Origin: JAFMPW01 sp041743085
GTDB taxonomy: Bacteria; Bacteroidota; Bacteroidia; Flavobacteriales; Flavobacteriaceae
DNA: 64,000 bases
Direction of reading: 5' to 3'
Assembly (NCBI GenBank): GCA_041743085.1
Contig: JBGTNL010000049.1
Location: 37,493-101,492 of the forward strand
Shown here: piece by piece, positions 53,812-62,462 of the stretch
Layout: each line of letters begins with the position of its first letter
Numbering within the stretch: the first letter of the stretch is position 1
The notes under the pieces: model-generated
The model's database searches: none
What the model was told of the DNA's origin: nothing
Seen by the model: only the letters and a program-made list of their open reading frames with translations
Made by a program: the position numbers and the translations under genes

Positions 53812-54765
53812 TCAATCGTTAAAAACCCCCATTTCCGAGTATTTTTCCATCCTCTGTTTAACCAGCTCTTTTGGTGATAACTTTTTAAGCTCCTCAAAAT
53901 TTTTCGAGATCTTGTTTTTAACAATTTCAAAAGTCTTGTCCCTGTTGCTATGCGCTCCGCCGGCGGGCTCCCTTACAATCTCATCGATCAGTTTCAACCT
54001 TTTCATGTCGGTAGCGGTAAGTTTTAGAGCATCGGCTGCCTGCTCCTTATATTCCCAACTTCTCCAAAGTATGGAAGAGCACGATTCCGGAGATATTACG
54101 GAATACCAGGTATTTTCCAGCATTAGAACCCTGTCTCCAACACCTATTCCCAAAGCCCCGCCTGAAGCTCCTTCACCTATGATCACTACGACGATAGGAA
54201 CCTTTAATCTCGTCATTTCCAGGATATTCCTGGCGATAGCTTCTCCCTGGCCCCGTTCCTCAGCTTCTATTCCCGGGAAGGCTCCCGGAGTGTCTATTAG
54301 GCTCACTACAGGAATATTAAATTTTTCGGCCGAACGCATTAATCGCAGCGCTTTTCGATAGCCTTCCGGGTTGGCCATTCCAAAGTTCCGGTATTGCCTG
54401 GTTTTGGTATTGTATCCTTTTTGCTGCCCGATGAACATATAACTTTGATCCTCAATTTTACCCAGGCCTCCGATCATCGCCTTGTCGTCCTTCACATTCC
54501 TATCCCCGTGAAGTTCCAAAAAGGTTTCGCCGCAAATGGCCCGGATATAATCTAGCGTGTAGGGTCGGTTGGGATGCCTGGATAGCTGTACCCGCTGCCA
54601 GGCGGTCAGGTTTTTGTAAATTTCCTTTCTGGTCTCGGAGAGTTTTTGTTCAATCTGCTTACAGGTTTCGGTGACATCTACCTCACTCTCCTCCCCGATA
54701 ACCTGACACTTCTCCAGTTGCTCTTCCAATTCTTTGATAGGAAGTTCAAAATCCAAATACTCCAT
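53812..54765 (-). CDS. accA: acetyl-CoA carboxylase carboxyltransferase subunit alpha
   Basis: 317 residues, the normal length. AccA with AccD transfers CO2 from carboxybiotin to acetyl-CoA in fatty-acid synthesis. Conserved stretches are ELHGDRNVKDDKAMIGGLG, SLIDTPGAFPGIEAEERGQGEAIA and GEGASGGALGIGVGD, the crotonase-fold oxyanion region. An exact -7 box lies 52 bases upstream, and a terminator follows, so it is monocistronic. Confidence 0.97.
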   Translation of the reverse strand: MEYLDFELPIKELEEQLEKCQVIGEESEVDVTETCKQIEQKLSETRKEIYKNLTAWQRVQLSRHPNRPYTLDYIRAICGETFLELHGDRNVKDDKAMIGGLGKIEDQSYMFIGQQKGYNTKTRQYRNFGMANPEGYRKALRLMRSAEKFNIPVVSLIDTPGAFPGIEAEERGQGEAIARNILEMTRLKVPIVVVIIGEGASGGALGIGVGDRVLMLENTWYSVISPESCSSILWRSWEYKEQAADALKLTATDMKRLKLIDEIVREPAGGAHSNRDKTFEIVKNKISKNFEELKKLSPKELVKQRMEKYSEMGVFND

Positions 54766-54816
54766 TAAAATCGTTTGGTTTATGCCATTTTACAATGGCT
54801 TTGGGTTATCAACAGG

Positions 54817-54824
54817 CAAATATA
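54817..54824 (-). promoter_or_regulatory. -7 box for accA (TATATTTG)
   Basis: Minus-strand exact TAnnTTTG match, 52 bases before the accA ATG. Confidence 0.5.
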
Positions 54825-54863
54825 GAATATTCTAATGAACCCTTCCCGTTGTAGATTCATTTT

Positions 54864-55073
54864 CACTAATGTCCGGTCAAAGACATAAGACCGCTGCGCT
54901 ACAAGACGTAAGACGTGAGACTTGATCGTGACCAACCGAAATCATATAGTTGATTTCAGCTGCCAAAGGTTCGTTCATACTTGTGGCAATGTACGAAAAG
55001 CAAGCCCTTGCATAACAAATATAATGGGAACGCCCAATATACTTGCAGTTTTGGTATTACCGGACAACAATAA
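54864..55073 (+). repeat. repeat family 2, copy C
   Basis: About 210 bp starting CACTAATGTCCGGTCAA and ending TTACCGGACAACAATAAT, in the same orientation as copy A (17424). The interior shares gaccgctgcgctacaagac and the atataatggg segment. It fills most of the gap between accA and the LptF/G gene. Confidence 0.8.
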
Positions 55074-55137
55074 TTCATTTTAATTTTCCAGAATACGTAG
55101 ATCCCGCAAAGTGCCTTGAATAATGGCGAATATAATA

Positions 55138-56217
55138 TTATCGCTTGGCCTTCTGCAGCAAGTAAAGGCCCAGAAGTCCAAAAAGCAGATTCGGTATAAG
55201 GACTGCCAGTAAGGGCGAAAATCCTGATTGTTCCGCGAGGGTACCAAAAACCCGATCGAAAAAAATAAATATAAAGGCCACTCCCATGCCAAAAGCCAGA
55301 TTTACTCCCATACCCCCCCTGCGTTTTATTGAGGAAACGGCGACACCTATTATAGTAAGAATAAAAGCGGTGATGGGTAAAGCCCATCGCTTATACTTGG
55401 TTAATATATATGTGTTTATATTGGAGGCTCCCTTCTTTCTTTGTACTTCAATGAACTTATTGAGTTCAAAGAGGTTTTTGGTTTCCGCAATATAAGAGAC
55501 GGGGGTCAGGTCCTCAATATTAAAGCTGAACAAGGTATCTAACCTCCGTTTCGTCTCAACGAACTCCGCTTCTTCCCTGACTTTTCTCTTTGTATAAGAG
55601 GTTAATCGATAAAGTGTGTCTTTTGAAACCCATCTAATGTTGGCCGCAGCTATTTTATAATCGAGTTCATTCTCTTCATTGAAATGCTCAAAGGTAAAGT
55701 TATACCCTATTTTTCGGGCCGGATCGAAACTACTTACATAGATAAAGTCATTTTCATTTAACTGATTAAAAATATTGCTCGTAACCCTATCCTGTTTTCC
55801 CTTTTTTAAATATTTATAATTGAATTCATTATACCCCTTACTTGCATTGGGCACAATGAACATGCTCATAAAGAACATCATACATGCTATAATAGTAGCA
55901 CCTATCCAATAGGGTCTTAGAAAACGCCCAAAGGAAACACCCGAACTTAAGATGGCCACAATTTCCGTATTTTGGGCAAGTTTTGAGGTAAAAAATAAAA
56001 TGGAAAGAAAAAGAAAAATGGGGAACAGGAAACTCCCAATATAAATGGTAAAATTTAAATAATAGATCAATATTTCGCTTAAAGGAGCTTCATTGTCTAT
56101 CATCTTTCCGATCTGTTCTGCCAGATTCAGCATAATACCTATGGGAACAAAAAGGATCAGCATCAAGGCAAAAGTCAATAAATACCGCTTTAGTATGTAC
56201 CAATCAATTATTTTCAC
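55138..56217 (-). CDS. LptF/LptG family permease
   Basis: 359 residues with six predicted membrane helices: three near the N-terminus (LLTFALMLILFVPIGIML, YLNFTIYIGSFLFPIFLFLSI, YWIGATIIACMMFFMSMF), a periplasmic beta-jellyroll (about 125-260), and three C-terminal. The motif LAQNTEIVAILSSGVSFGRFL is the family hallmark contacting the LptB ATPase. It extracts lipopolysaccharide from the inner membrane. LptF versus LptG cannot be decided. It starts 2 bases after the tgt stop and shares its operon. Confidence 0.93.
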   Translation of the reverse strand: MKIIDWYILKRYLLTFALMLILFVPIGIMLNLAEQIGKMIDNEAPLSEILIYYLNFTIYIGSFLFPIFLFLSILFFTSKLAQNTEIVAILSSGVSFGRFLRPYWIGATIIACMMFFMSMFIVPNASKGYNEFNYKYLKKGKQDRVTSNIFNQLNENDFIYVSSFDPARKIGYNFTFEHFNEENELDYKIAAANIRWVSKDTLYRLTSYTKRKVREEAEFVETKRRLDTLFSFNIEDLTPVSYIAETKNLFELNKFIEVQRKKGASNINTYILTKYKRWALPITAFILTIIGVAVSSIKRRGGMGVNLAFGMGVAFIFIFFDRVFGTLAEQSGFSPLLAVLIPNLLFGLLGLYLLQKAKR

Positions 56218-56219
56218 AC

Positions 56220-57350
56220 CTAGAGTCTTTTGTCCATTTTTTTAACCATTCGTGTTTTCCATTCCATAAAATCCCCGGCCATTATACGCTTCCTCGCTTC
56301 CCGAACCAACCAAAGATAGAATCCCAAATTGTGAATAGTGGCAATTTGTTTTCCCAAATATTCGTTTGCTGCAAATAAATGTCGTAAATAGGCTTTCGAA
56401 TATTCCGTATCTACAAATGTAATACCCATTTCATCGATGGGAGAAAAATCATCTTCCCATTTCTTATTCTTAATATTGATGCTGCCATTAGAAGTAAAGA
56501 GCATCCCATTCCTCCCATTACGTGTAGGTAGCACACAATCGAACATATCAATTCCCAATGCAATATTTTCCAGAACATTGACCGGGGTGCCCACGCCCAT
56601 GAGATAGCGGGGTTTGTCTTTGGGAAGAATATTGCAAACCACTTCGGTCATGGCATACATTTGCTCCGCTGGTTCCCCTACCGATAACCCGCCGATAGCA
56701 TTGCCATCTGCACGGGCATTTGCAATATATTCTGCAGACCGTATCCTGAGGTCCTTGAAAGTAGATCCCTGAACTATGGGAAAAAAAGCCTGGGAATGCG
56801 CATAAGCCAGGGGCACCTTTTCGAGATGCGCTATACATCTGTCTAGCCATCTATGGGTCATATTCATGGATTTTTTTGCGTATTGGTACTCGCAGGGATA
56901 AGGGGTACATTCATCAAAGGCCATAATAATATCAGCACCTATTTTACGCTGTATTTCCATCACATTTTCGGGTGTAAATACATGAAGCGAACCGTCTATA
57001 TGCGATTTAAATTTTACGCCTTCCTCTTTGATCTTCCGGTTGGCAGAAAGAGAATACACCTGATAACCGCCGCTATCCGTTAGTATGTTCCTGTCCCAAC
57101 CCATAAATTTATGCAACCCCCCAGCCTTCTCCATAATAGCTACAGAAGGACGCAAATACAGGTGATACGTGTTGCCCAGGATGATATCGGGATCAATATC
57201 TTCCCTCAATTCCCTTTGATGTACACCCTTCACAGAAGCTACTGTCCCTACGGGCATAAAAATGGGGGTTTCTATAATGCCGTGGTCCGTGACCATTGTC
57301 CCCGCACGGGCCTGGGTGTTCGTATCGGTATGTTCTAGGTTAAACTGCAA
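56220..57350 (-). CDS. tgt: tRNA-guanine(34) transglycosylase, zinc cysteines absent
   Basis: 376 residues. Tgt swaps guanine for preQ1 at position 34 of tRNAs with GUN anticodons. The base-recognition D92 in TDSGGYQVYS, the nucleophile D271 in FDCVLPTRNGR and the GGLSVGEP pocket are intact. The zinc site seen in E. coli (three Cys plus the His of TIHNL) is altered: the positions aligned with the Cys read G309, T311 and D314, while H340 in TIHNL remains. Catalytic parts look normal, so the enzyme is probably active with a metal-free fold. It heads the operon with LptF/G. Confidence 0.96.
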   Translation of the reverse strand: MQFNLEHTDTNTQARAGTMVTDHGIIETPIFMPVGTVASVKGVHQRELREDIDPDIILGNTYHLYLRPSVAIMEKAGGLHKFMGWDRNILTDSGGYQVYSLSANRKIKEEGVKFKSHIDGSLHVFTPENVMEIQRKIGADIIMAFDECTPYPCEYQYAKKSMNMTHRWLDRCIAHLEKVPLAYAHSQAFFPIVQGSTFKDLRIRSAEYIANARADGNAIGGLSVGEPAEQMYAMTEVVCNILPKDKPRYLMGVGTPVNVLENIALGIDMFDCVLPTRNGRNGMLFTSNGSINIKNKKWEDDFSPIDEMGITFVDTEYSKAYLRHLFAANEYLGKQIATIHNLGFYLWLVREARKRIMAGDFMEWKTRMVKKMDKRL

Positions 57351-57367
57351 ATCTGCTGCTCAAGGGG

Positions 57368-57375
57368 CAAATATA
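57368..57375 (-). promoter_or_regulatory. -7 box for the tgt operon (TATATTTG)
   Basis: Minus-strand exact TAnnTTTG match, 18 bases before the tgt ATG. Confidence 0.5.
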
Positions 57376-57704
57376 ATCATCCTGGCTCCATTACTTCCTT
57401 AAGGATAAATTAAAGTTGGGGCCTAACTTATGGTCTAGGGTTGTGTTGGGAAGTAATCCCACACGTCGGCCATGTGCCAATGCCTCTTAAAATACGTTAC
57501 TTCTTGAAAGTTCAGGATTTAAAGATGCCCGTGAATATATAGAAAAGCCGCTTTGTTTTTAATTGGTATTCGGAAGGCTAACCGCCTGCAGGGCGATCCT
57601 TATGTATAACCCGGCATACGCTGGTTTTATGCATCGTGTCTGGGGTGTGGCGCCTCCTGTAACCTCCCAGATTTTATTGCGTTAATAAAATATGCGTTCC
57701 ACAG
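57376..57704. other. intergenic stretch between tgt and the transketolase genes
   Basis: About 330 bases with no supported gene and no repeat shared with the rest of the window. Only weak stem-loops are visible (for example around gcatacgctggttttatgc near 57610). Confidence 0.4.
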
Positions 57705-57735
57705 TTGTACAAACAAAAGAATGCCCTTACTTTTG
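57705..57735 (+). promoter_or_regulatory. transketolase operon promoter
   Basis: TTG at 57705-57707, a 20-base spacer and TACTTTTG at 57728-57735 match both promoter elements. The leader before ATG 57759 is about 17 bases. The TTG is also the false start of a longer frame. Confidence 0.65.
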
Positions 57736-57758
57736 GCTACAACAAAACAGAAATAAAA

Positions 57759-58604
57759 ATGCCGAAATTACATAAATTACAGGAGCTGGTAGTGCAGGTT
57801 AGAAGGGACATACTGCGCATGGTTCATAACGTAAACTCAGGTCACCCTGGCGGTTCCCTGGGGTGTACCGAATTTTTTGTTGCGCTCTATAACGAGATCA
57901 TGGAACTCAAAGACGGGTTCCATATGGATGGTAAGGGAGAAGATATTTTTTTTCTGTCTAACGGCCATATTTCTCCGGTGTTCTACAGCGTACTGGCCAG
58001 AAAAGGGTATTTTCCACTTGAAGAATTAAATACTTTTCGGTTAATAAACTCCCGTTTGCAGGGGCATCCCGCTACACACGAAGGTTTGCCCGGAGTAAGG
58101 GTAGCCTCGGGCTCGCTGGGACAGGGAATGTCTGTGGCCATTGGAGCGGCCCTTGCCAAGAAATTAAATTCAGATGATCATCTGGTTTTTAGTTTACACG
58201 GGGATGGTGAACTCCAGGAGGGTCAAAACTGGGAGGCAATCATGTTTGCCGCGGGGAACAAAGTAGACAATCTTATCTCTACAATAGACCGAAACGGGCA
58301 GCAGATAGATGGGGCAACAGAAGATGTATTACCGTTAGGCAATGTGCGAACCAAGTTCGAGGCGTTTGGCTGGGATGTGATGGAAATTGGGGACGGTAAT
58401 AATCTTGAAACGGTAATTGCCGCATTAAAAGAAGCAAAAAGTAGAACAGGGAAAGGTAAACCGGTTTGTATTGTGATGGATACTGTCATGGGCCACGGAG
58501 TTGATTTTATGATGCACACCCATGCCTGGCACGGTAAAGCGCCAAATGACGAACAGCTGGAAATAGCCTTGTCACAAAATCCGGAGACCTTGGGAGACTA
58601 TTAG
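57759..58604 (+). CDS. transketolase, N-terminal subunit
   Basis: 281 residues from ATG 57759 (MPKLHKLQELVVQVRR). It carries the thiamine-diphosphate pyrophosphate-binding half: SGHPGGSLGCTEFFVALY, HGDGELQEGQNWEAI (GDG...N motif) and ATHEGLPGVRVASGSLGQGMSVAIGAA. Together with the next gene it forms a two-chain transketolase of the pentose phosphate pathway, an arrangement known in Bacteroidota and archaea. The gap to the partner gene is 111 bases and contains two small hairpins. Confidence 0.95.
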   Translation: MPKLHKLQELVVQVRRDILRMVHNVNSGHPGGSLGCTEFFVALYNEIMELKDGFHMDGKGEDIFFLSNGHISPVFYSVLARKGYFPLEELNTFRLINSRLQGHPATHEGLPGVRVASGSLGQGMSVAIGAALAKKLNSDDHLVFSLHGDGELQEGQNWEAIMFAAGNKVDNLISTIDRNGQQIDGATEDVLPLGNVRTKFEAFGWDVMEIGDGNNLETVIAALKEAKSRTGKGKPVCIVMDTVMGHGVDFMMHTHAWHGKAPNDEQLEIALSQNPETLGDY

Positions 58605-58715
58605 CGACGAGCCCTCCCCACAGGGGACTAAATAATTGAGGAACAGGAATGAGAACCAAATTGCGTTTAAGTTATAATTAATAGACCCCCTTCTTGCAGG
58701 GGTTATGGAAGAATT

Positions 58716-59672
58716 ATGAAAAAATATAAAGATCAGGGTAAAAACGATACAAGAAGCGGTTATGGTGACGGAATGACCGAGTTAGGAAGAACTCATCCAA
58801 AGGTAGTTGCACTTTGTGCCGATCTTGTAGGTTCCCTAAAAATACAGGATTTTATTGACGAAAATCCTGAACGTTTCTTCCAGGTTGGGATTGCTGAGGC
58901 CAATATGATGGGCATTGCAGCCGGACTCACTATAGGAGGTTACATTCCATTTACCGGAACTTTTGCCAATTTCTCTACGGGCAGAGTTTATGATCAGATA
59001 AGGCAATCCATTGCTTATTCCGGGAAAAATGTAAAAATATGCGCTTCTCATGCGGGAGTAACTTTAGGAGAGGACGGTGCCACCCACCAGATATTGGAAG
59101 ATATCGGAATGATGAAAATGCTTCCTGGGATGACGGTTATTAATCCGTGTGATTATAACCAGACCAAGGCCGCTACCCTCGCGATTGCGGATTATGAAGG
59201 ACCCGTATACCTTAGGTTTGGAAGGCCAAAAGTGGCTAATTTCACCCCGGTGGATCAAAAATTTGAAATAGGAAAGGCCGTGATGCTTAGTGAAGGAACA
59301 GACGTCACCATAGTTGCCACAGGGCATTTGGTATGGCAATCCCTTATTGCCGCCGAAAATCTGGAAGATGAGGGTATCTCAGCCGAAGTGATCAATATCC
59401 ACACGATCAAACCCCTGGACGAAGAAGCCTTGTTGAAATCTGTTAAAAAAACAGGCTGTATAGTCACGGCAGAAGAACATAATTATTTAGGGGGTCTGGG
59501 AGAAAGCGTTGCCAGAACGTTGGCCACCAGGCACCCTACCCCTCAGGCATTTGTAGCTACCCAGGACACTTTTGGCGAAAGTGGTGCCCCGGAAGCCCTT
59601 ATGGAGAAATACGGATTAAACAATAAAGCTATAGAGGAGGCCGTTTTAAATGTGTTAAAGAGAAAGGCATAA
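58716..59672 (+). CDS. transketolase, C-terminal subunit
   Basis: 318 residues. It contains the pyrimidine-binding domain with the TPP-activating Glu in GIAEANMMGIAAGL, the conserved SHAGVTLGEDGATHQ, and the C-terminal transketolase domain (TIVATGHLVWQSLIAAE, EEHNYLGGLGE). It pairs with the N-terminal subunit to transfer two-carbon units between sugar phosphates. Confidence 0.95.
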   Translation: MKKYKDQGKNDTRSGYGDGMTELGRTHPKVVALCADLVGSLKIQDFIDENPERFFQVGIAEANMMGIAAGLTIGGYIPFTGTFANFSTGRVYDQIRQSIAYSGKNVKICASHAGVTLGEDGATHQILEDIGMMKMLPGMTVINPCDYNQTKAATLAIADYEGPVYLRFGRPKVANFTPVDQKFEIGKAVMLSEGTDVTIVATGHLVWQSLIAAENLEDEGISAEVINIHTIKPLDEEALLKSVKKTGCIVTAEEHNYLGGLGESVARTLATRHPTPQAFVATQDTFGESGAPEALMEKYGLNNKAIEEAVLNVLKRKA

Positions 59673-59807
59673 AATCATGGTATCGTTTTTGATATTCTTA
59701 TGCCATAATTAAGGACGAACACATTATGAAATAAGCCAAGGCAGATCCCCGGCTTCCGGCTGATTGCAGCTCTGGCGAATTCCATTTGACGTTCGAAAAC
59801 ACTAAAA

Positions 59808-60404
59808 ATGAAAAAAATGAAAAAAGCACTTTTAACAGGGGTTTTTGCTATTCTTAGCATGGCCGCATTTTCGCAATCAAATTCAGGGTTCGGTATCAAG
59901 GGAGGATTAAACTACAGTGCCAACGGGGACTATTTTGAGTCGGCCGGTGAAGCTGCCCGTAATCCCGACAGGAATATCGGATACCATTTAGGGATTTTCG
60001 GAAAATTAGGTAACAGGTTCTATTTCAGGCCAGAACTTGTTTATACGAAAACCCAATCCGACTACAACGGCGATAAGTTCGACATCAACAAACTCGATAT
60101 GCCATTATTGGTAGGCGCCAAAATAATTGGTCCCGTACATGTATTTGCCGGACCTGCCTTCCAATACCTTCTTGACACGGATTTTGACGGAATATCTATC
60201 AACAGGGTGGAAAACGATTTTACCGTGGGTTTAAACATCGGTGCAGGGGTTAATCTTGGCAAACTGGGAATTGATCTTCGCTACGAACGCGGGTTCAGCG
60301 AAAATGAAGCCCGGTTTATTAATACCAACATTACTACGGTAGGGGACAGTAGGGTGGATTCCCGACCGGATCAGTTGATCCTTAGTTTATCCGTTAAGTT
60401 ATAA
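59808..60404 (+). CDS. outer membrane beta-barrel (porin-like) protein
   Basis: 198 residues with a signal peptide (ALLTGVFAILSMAAFSQ). The rest alternates beta strands of the OMP_b-brl_2 type: FGIKGGLNYSANG, YHLGIFGKLGNRFYFRPELVYTK, DMPLLVGAKIIGPVHVFAGPAFQYLL, and GAGVNLGKLGIDLRYERGFSE, ending LILSLSVKL. This suggests a small eight-stranded barrel. It may act in surface stability or small-molecule passage. A strong hairpin terminator follows. Confidence 0.9.
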   Translation: MKKMKKALLTGVFAILSMAAFSQSNSGFGIKGGLNYSANGDYFESAGEAARNPDRNIGYHLGIFGKLGNRFYFRPELVYTKTQSDYNGDKFDINKLDMPLLVGAKIIGPVHVFAGPAFQYLLDTDFDGISINRVENDFTVGLNIGAGVNLGKLGIDLRYERGFSENEARFINTNITTVGDSRVDSRPDQLILSLSVKL

Positions 60405-60410
60405 ACGTGT

Positions 60411-60458
60411 AATTAAAAAAGCCCTGCCTTTTATATGCCGGGCGGGGCTTTTTAATTA
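60411..60458 (+). terminator. bidirectional terminator between the porin-like and FKBP genes
   Basis: AATTAAAAAAGCCC(T)GCC pairs with GGGCGGGGCTTTTTAATT around a short loop. A-tract and T-tract flank both sides, so it can serve both convergent genes. Confidence 0.85.
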
Positions 60459-60479
60459 CATCTTTGGAAAATAACCGGA

Positions 60480-61430
60480 CTAACTATTATCCCTGTCAAG
60501 ATAATCCGGCGTACCATCCCCGTCGGTATCGGGATAGGGAAAAATAATATTCCCTTCGCTATCCGAGATTTCTTCACGTGTTGGAGTACCGTCCTGATCA
60601 TCGTCTGAATCTATATGATTTGGGAATGCCGGTGACCCAATTCGCAGTTCCTGCTCTCTGTCCGTATTGTCATTGGTAACATCGCCATCCCCATTCAAAT
60701 CTTCCATAATAGATGGTATGCCATCATTATCATAGTCAGTATTAACCACCACCAACCCAATTTCTACCTTAAAAATAAGGGGAGAATACTGTGGTATCCC
60801 GGCGGGCGCACCATTGTAATAGGCCAATCCGGAAGGTAAAAGCATTATACCAATTCCGCTATTCGCTATTTCCGTTGTACCATCCGGATTAACAACGATC
60901 CCGTCGCCCCCTTTAAAATTTGAATTTGCCTGGGCATAACCTCTTAGAAAAAAAGGCAGATACTGCCAGTTGAAGGAAGTTGTCCCGTCAAAAACATTCC
61001 CATTCAATAAAGATCCTTCATAGCGAAGCAGCGTGGAATCAGCTGCAGTGGGGCTTTCCCCCAGTCCCTCACGTGCCGATAAATAATATAGGGTTTGGTT
61101 AACAATCTCTCCGTCATCTAATCCAAAAACCTCAGAAGACACACTGATTGTTGTAGATTCTACCTGAGCCATTAAAGGTTCTTTACCGGCATTTTCTCCG
61201 GATATGGTATCCAAAACAATTTTGAAATTGAAGTCGGCCGGGGGATTTGAAAATTCTTCGTAATTGTAAAAATGTGTTTGTAAATATTCCTTTATTTCGG
61301 TTTCATTTTCAAGAGCTACTTCACTCAACATCCGTGGAGGGATAGCTTCGGGAGTTATGCCATCATCCTTTTTACAAGAGGCAAATTGTATCACGACAAT
61401 CGTAAAAAGAAGGATTCTGATAATCCGCAT
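60480..61430 (-). CDS. FKBP-like lipoprotein with C-terminal calcium-type Asp repeats
   Basis: 316 residues from ATG 61430, where the lipoprotein signal MRIIRILLFTIVVIQFASC begins. An FKBP peptidyl-prolyl isomerase-like domain (about 75-240) shows LLRYEGSLLNGNVFDGT, GIGIMLLPSGLAYYN and SPLIFKVEIGLV, but its catalytic aromatic pocket is poorly matched. Residues about 245-316 carry DxDxDG repeats (DYDNDGIP, DLNGDGDVT, DSDDDQDGTP, DTDGDGTPDYLDRD) like thrombospondin type 3 loops. Folding assistance at the cell surface is inferred from the family. Confidence 0.88.
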   Translation of the reverse strand: MRIIRILLFTIVVIQFASCKKDDGITPEAIPPRMLSEVALENETEIKEYLQTHFYNYEEFSNPPADFNFKIVLDTISGENAGKEPLMAQVESTTISVSSEVFGLDDGEIVNQTLYYLSAREGLGESPTAADSTLLRYEGSLLNGNVFDGTTSFNWQYLPFFLRGYAQANSNFKGGDGIVVNPDGTTEIANSGIGIMLLPSGLAYYNGAPAGIPQYSPLIFKVEIGLVVVNTDYDNDGIPSIMEDLNGDGDVTNDNTDREQELRIGSPAFPNHIDSDDDQDGTPTREEISDSEGNIIFPYPDTDGDGTPDYLDRDNS

Positions 61431-61467
61431 AGCTTTTCTTTTAAAGCCCGCAAGATACAATTTTCCC

Positions 61468-61475
61468 TATTTTTG
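61468..61475 (+). promoter_or_regulatory. -7 box for the S4 protein gene (TATTTTTG)
   Basis: Exact TAnnTTTG match, 33 bases before the ATG. Confidence 0.5.
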
Positions 61476-61507
61476 CCGAAGTAGTTAACAAAGATTTGTA
61501 TTGAGCC

Positions 61508-61909
61508 ATGCGCATCGATAAATATTTATGGAGTACCCGCTATTTTAAGACCAGGAATATAGCTACGGAAGCCTGCAAGAAGGGTCGTGTCCAAATTAAC
61601 GGGCAAACGGCTAAACCATCGAGGGAAGTATACCCAATGGATAAAATCAAGGTTCGGAAAAATCAGATCAATTATGAACTTACGGTACTGGATGTTCCGG
61701 ATAGCAGGGTTGGTGCGAAACTGGTCGATATCTATCGAAAGGATACGACACCTAAGGAAGCCTACGACCATACCAAACTTTTGAAGCACGCGAAGGAACA
61801 CTATCGAAAAAAAGGAACAGGAAGGCCTACAAAAAAAGACCGCAGGGATATTGAGGATTATTTCGAAGATTCGGAAACCTCCTCTGATTCGCCCGCAAGG
61901 GAAGAATAA
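61508..61909 (+). CDS. S4 domain RNA-binding protein (Hsp15/HslR-like)
   Basis: 133 residues. The S4 domain occupies the N-terminus: MRIDKYLWSTRYFKTRNIATEACKKGRVQINGQTAKPSREV. The rest is basic and then acidic. HslR-like proteins bind stalled 50S subunits carrying peptidyl-tRNA. The TATTTTTG box and ATG 61508 are 33 bases apart. It precedes the phosphoribosyltransferase gene, which has its own box. Confidence 0.92.
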   Translation: MRIDKYLWSTRYFKTRNIATEACKKGRVQINGQTAKPSREVYPMDKIKVRKNQINYELTVLDVPDSRVGAKLVDIYRKDTTPKEAYDHTKLLKHAKEHYRKKGTGRPTKKDRRDIEDYFEDSETSSDSPAREE

Positions 61910-61937
61910 AAGCATATTGATATCATAAACCATTCTT

Positions 61938-61945
61938 TATCTTTG
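61938..61945 (+). promoter_or_regulatory. -7 box for the phosphoribosyltransferase gene (TATCTTTG)
   Basis: Exact TAnnTTTG match, 20 bases before the ATG. Confidence 0.5.
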
Positions 61946-61964
61946 AAAAGGAAAATATCCGAAA

Positions 61965-62462
61965 ATGGAAAATAAAATACTGACCCACAAACAAATTCAA
62001 CATAAGGTAAAACGTATTGCCTATCAAATTTTTGAGGCCAATGTGGAGGAGAAAGAGTTGGTTATTGCCGGAATAGATGGAGGGGGATTGCAGTTTGCCA
62101 GAAAAATTCAAAAGGTGCTGCAAAAAATAACCCAGGCAGAAGTGATCCTATGCAAAGTGATGATGGATAAACGCGATCCGCTGAAAAGCGGGGTTACCAC
62201 TTCCATTCCAGAGCAGGAATACAGCAATAAATCCGTGGTGCTCGTTGATGATGTGCTGAACTCCGGGACTACCTTGATTTATGGGGTTCATCATTTTCTA
62301 CGAACCCCCCTGAAACAATTAAAAACTGCTGTGCTTGTTAACAGGAATCATAAGAAATACCCCGTGAAGGCGGACTACAAAGGCATTTCGCTGAGTACCT
62401 CCCTGCAGGAGCACATTCATGTTGAATTCAAACCAAAAAATGACGCTGTTTTTCTAGCTTAA
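61965..62462 (+). CDS. phosphoribosyltransferase family protein (PyrR/Hpt-like)
   Basis: 165 residues. The PRPP-binding motif is SVVLVDDVLNSGTTLIYG, the 13-residue type I PRTase signature, with the upstream IDGGGLQFARKI. It could be an adenine-, hypoxanthine- or PyrR-like enzyme; the base cannot be decided from sequence. Its stop overlaps the convergent aroK gene by 9 bases. Confidence 0.9.
   Translation: MENKILTHKQIQHKVKRIAYQIFEANVEEKELVIAGIDGGGLQFARKIQKVLQKITQAEVILCKVMMDKRDPLKSGVTTSIPEQEYSNKSVVLVDDVLNSGTTLIYGVHHFLRTPLKQLKTAVLVNRNHKKYPVKADYKGISLSTSLQEHIHVEFKPKNDAVFLA

Noticed and set aside
53726..54361. 211-codon plus-strand frame over accA
   Set aside because: It is antisense to accA, which has all family motifs.
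54956..55387. 143-codon minus-strand frame between accA and the LptF/G gene
   Set aside because: It spans repeat copy C and a shifted frame of the LptF/G gene end.
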